Of a stretch of 64,000 nucleotides of DNA, positions 62,171 to 64,000 are shown in pieces; the stretch's first letter is position 1; each line of letters starts with the position of its first letter. The position numbers and the translations under genes were made by a program. The stretch comes from Pithys albifrons albifrons (Eukaryota; Chordata; Aves; Passeriformes; Thamnophilidae), in contig NC_092459.1 of NCBI RefSeq assembly GCF_047495875.1, positions 91,745,560 to 91,809,559 of the forward strand. Direction: 5' to 3'. The notes below the pieces were generated by a model. The model did no database searches and was not told the DNA's origin. It saw nothing but the letters and a program-made list of their open reading frames with translations.

Positions 62171-62242
62171 TTAAAAAACAAACAAACAAACAAATAAACA
62201 ACAAGCACAAAAAAAACCCCACCCCCAAACCCCCCAAACTCC
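62171..62242. repeat. (AAAC)n and C-rich low-complexity tract
   Basis: A run of CAAA units passes into A- and C-blocks (ACCCCACCCCCAAACCCCCC); G occurs once. Confidence 0.85.
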
Positions 62243-63568
62243 AATCACTGAAAACAAACCAAGGTTATTTTGAAATTAACTCTTTTGTACTACTGAAGTT
62301 TAGGCAAAACTGGCAGGGAAAAAGAAACACAGGAAAAGCTGATCTCAGGTGAATGTATTTTCCCGCATCCCTGGATCAATAAGGCTGTTACCATATACCA
62401 CTGTTAAGCTTCCAACCTCTTGGGCTTTTATGCTTTAGAGAATGAATGTCTTGGCAAAGATGCTTGGAGATCACCAGTGCCTGAAGAATAAATCTCCACT
62501 ACTTCAAAGATTTTCTTTTCAATATGTACCTTTCCTCATATTTTTCAAGAAAGTAATTAAATATTCTAAATAGTTAGGTATTCTAATAGTCTGTGTTATT
62601 CTAAAAGATTTGATATAAAACTCTAACAAAATAGACACATATATATAAACAGAAGTAGCCTGGAAGTCGTGACATATAGCAAATTTATATGATTAATTGG
62701 TTTAAAGCTCTATAAAAGAAACACTCTGTTTAGAAAGATGTTCTATAAAATTATGTGGTGCACAATTGTCAACGGATATTAATAACTGTAATATCTTGTG
62801 ATTATATACATGGGAAAAAGTCTTCAGGTTCTAGAGGACAACCCATTTATTTAGCCTTTTACTCATCAAAGTATTGTCACTATTCATAGAGATCAAGTAA
62901 TAAGGGGAATTTCTGCCAGTGTTTTATTGGTCCTGTGAAGAAGTCTGGAGAATTCCTTACACTATCCATCTGAATACAAAGGAAGGGGTCCCATCCCTAC
63001 CTAGTCCAGCAGCAATGCTCTATTCAAAAAATTGAACCTCATAAGCAAGTCACAGCAAATTCTGTGATAATGTCATTAAAAAGAGTCATTCTCATCATCA
63101 AGTGAAGTGAAAAACCCCACACAAAATGCAGAACAAGTATGGCACCACAACAGTTAGAAGAATTACATAGCCTGTACCAAGAATAGACCAGTTACCATAC
63201 CATACTTTATAAATATTTCAAACATGTGCAGTAGAAATCAAGTTGTTCAAGTCTTACATCATCATTGCCATGACACAGACTGCAGCTACTGAAGATCAAG
63301 TCCTCAGTAAAATGATCCACTACAGGGTCCATTTTCTGACTTACTTACAAACTTGCAATGTAAATGAGACCTAAACTCTGACTTCAGCTCTTCCCCACCT
63401 TTTGAGAACTGGGTTTTATCTGGATCTTTTTCCTAGTTCAGAGAAAGTAATGCAGCAGGCAAGCCTCAAAAGGAAGTTAGGGTTTAAGTGTTTTATAATG
63501 CAAGTGATAATATAGCACTGGTTTTCAGCATATAATTTTCAATGTTACAGAATATAAAATTAACTCTG

Positions 63569-64000
63569 TGTGCTGGTTCAAAGGTAAACCAGCAGGAGAA
63601 ACAAACCCAACGCAAAGGAGTTTATAACTCAGAGTTACAATTTAATAACAATATTACAATAAATGCAATGGCACAAAGAGAAATTGGTTTTAACCCACAA
63701 AACCCAGAAGTATAACTCAGCACCCTGGGGCACAAACACAAAAGGGTTTGTTAGCGCCTGTGCTGAGACCCACGTGGCTCCTCTGAGTCCAAAGTAAAAG
63801 GAAGTGAAAAACCTCTTGGTGTAGATGACAGTCACAGTCTGGTCAAGAGTGGTGATCTCCTCCTGTCAAGGTTCTGGTCTTCCTCTGGACTGACAAGTGT
63901 TTCCCCAGTCCCAAAACCCTCCAAGATTATATACCCTCAGGTCCAGGCCGGACCACCCAGTACCTCCCTCAGGGCAGGGAATTACATAATGAGTAATCTC
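63569..64000 (-). mobile_element. endogenous retrovirus LTR, cut by the window edge
   Basis: Begins TGTGCTGGTTCA at 63569, so the minus-strand copy ends TGAACCAGCACA with the expected CA. On the minus strand there is a TATA box (GGTATATAATC, 63935-63925) and, well downstream, an ATTAAA signal (63646-63641). This gives a leftward-transcribed LTR whose 5' edge lies beyond 64000. The sequence differs from the LTR at 59146, so it belongs to another family. Whether it is solo or the 3' LTR of a fuller element to the right cannot be seen. The 66-residue minus-strand frame inside is not a recognisable viral protein. Confidence 0.62.
63925..63935 (-). promoter_or_regulatory. LTR TATA box
   Basis: GGTATATAATC on the minus strand, the best TATA match in this LTR. 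Confidence 0.45.

Larger units (their letters stand above)
59556..63568. other. non-coding unique sequence
   Basis: About 4 kb between the two LTRs. It contains an A/C tract near 60941-60973 and another at 62171-62242. No internal retroviral sequence, gene or RNA was recognised, which supports two separate insertions rather than one provirus. Confidence 0.55.

Noticed and set aside
59146..64000. A single provirus between the two LTRs
   Set aside because: The two LTRs differ in sequence and the 4 kb between them shows no retroviral gene or primer-binding site.

Overview
This window reads as vertebrate nuclear DNA from a bird, most likely a passerine. The evidence is several CR1 LINE fragments of avian type (one carries a readable piece of CR1 reverse transcriptase), two LTR pieces of the kind seen in songbird genomes, and long AT-rich single-copy stretches with few repeats. 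I found no host protein-coding exon I could defend on either strand. Apart from CR1, reading frames are short and look random or low-complexity. The window is therefore probably a gene desert or the inside of a very large intron; the sequence alone does not say which.

Layout. 1-20 kb: mostly unique AT-rich DNA, with a decayed CR1 tail near 1.5 kb, an old CR1 near 9.2 kb, a (TA)n tract at 8.0 kb, a G-rich 19-bp minisatellite with G-quadruplex potential at 16.1 kb and a small CR1 tail at 18.6 kb. 20-22.4 kb: a CR1 cluster. A plus-strand copy (20066-20626) faces a younger minus-strand copy (21324-22396), whose ORF2 C-terminal half reads in one frame through three nonsense codons to its natural stop. 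22.4-42 kb: unique DNA, two faint tRNA-like SINE relics (26.15 and 33.4 kb), an isolated dense CpG cluster at 28.49-28.68 kb, and a long GT microsatellite at 41.15 kb.

42.03-42.42 kb holds the most unusual object. It is a roughly 367-bp, CpG-rich minus-strand insertion. It starts with a tRNA-Gln(CUG)-like sequence with A and B boxes, continues into a body with two adjacent perfect hairpins, and is bracketed by an exact 10-bp direct repeat. It looks like a tRNA-headed SINE. I do not recognise its body or tail, so it is my candidate for something undescribed.

42.4-64 kb: unique DNA with a 54-nt homopurine run (47.5 kb), a solo-LTR-like element on the minus strand (59146-59555), and a second, different LTR entering at 63569 and running off the right edge. 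No retroviral genes are visible. The elements have no visible joint function; they are independent insertions in non-coding DNA. The CpG cluster is the only candidate host promoter.
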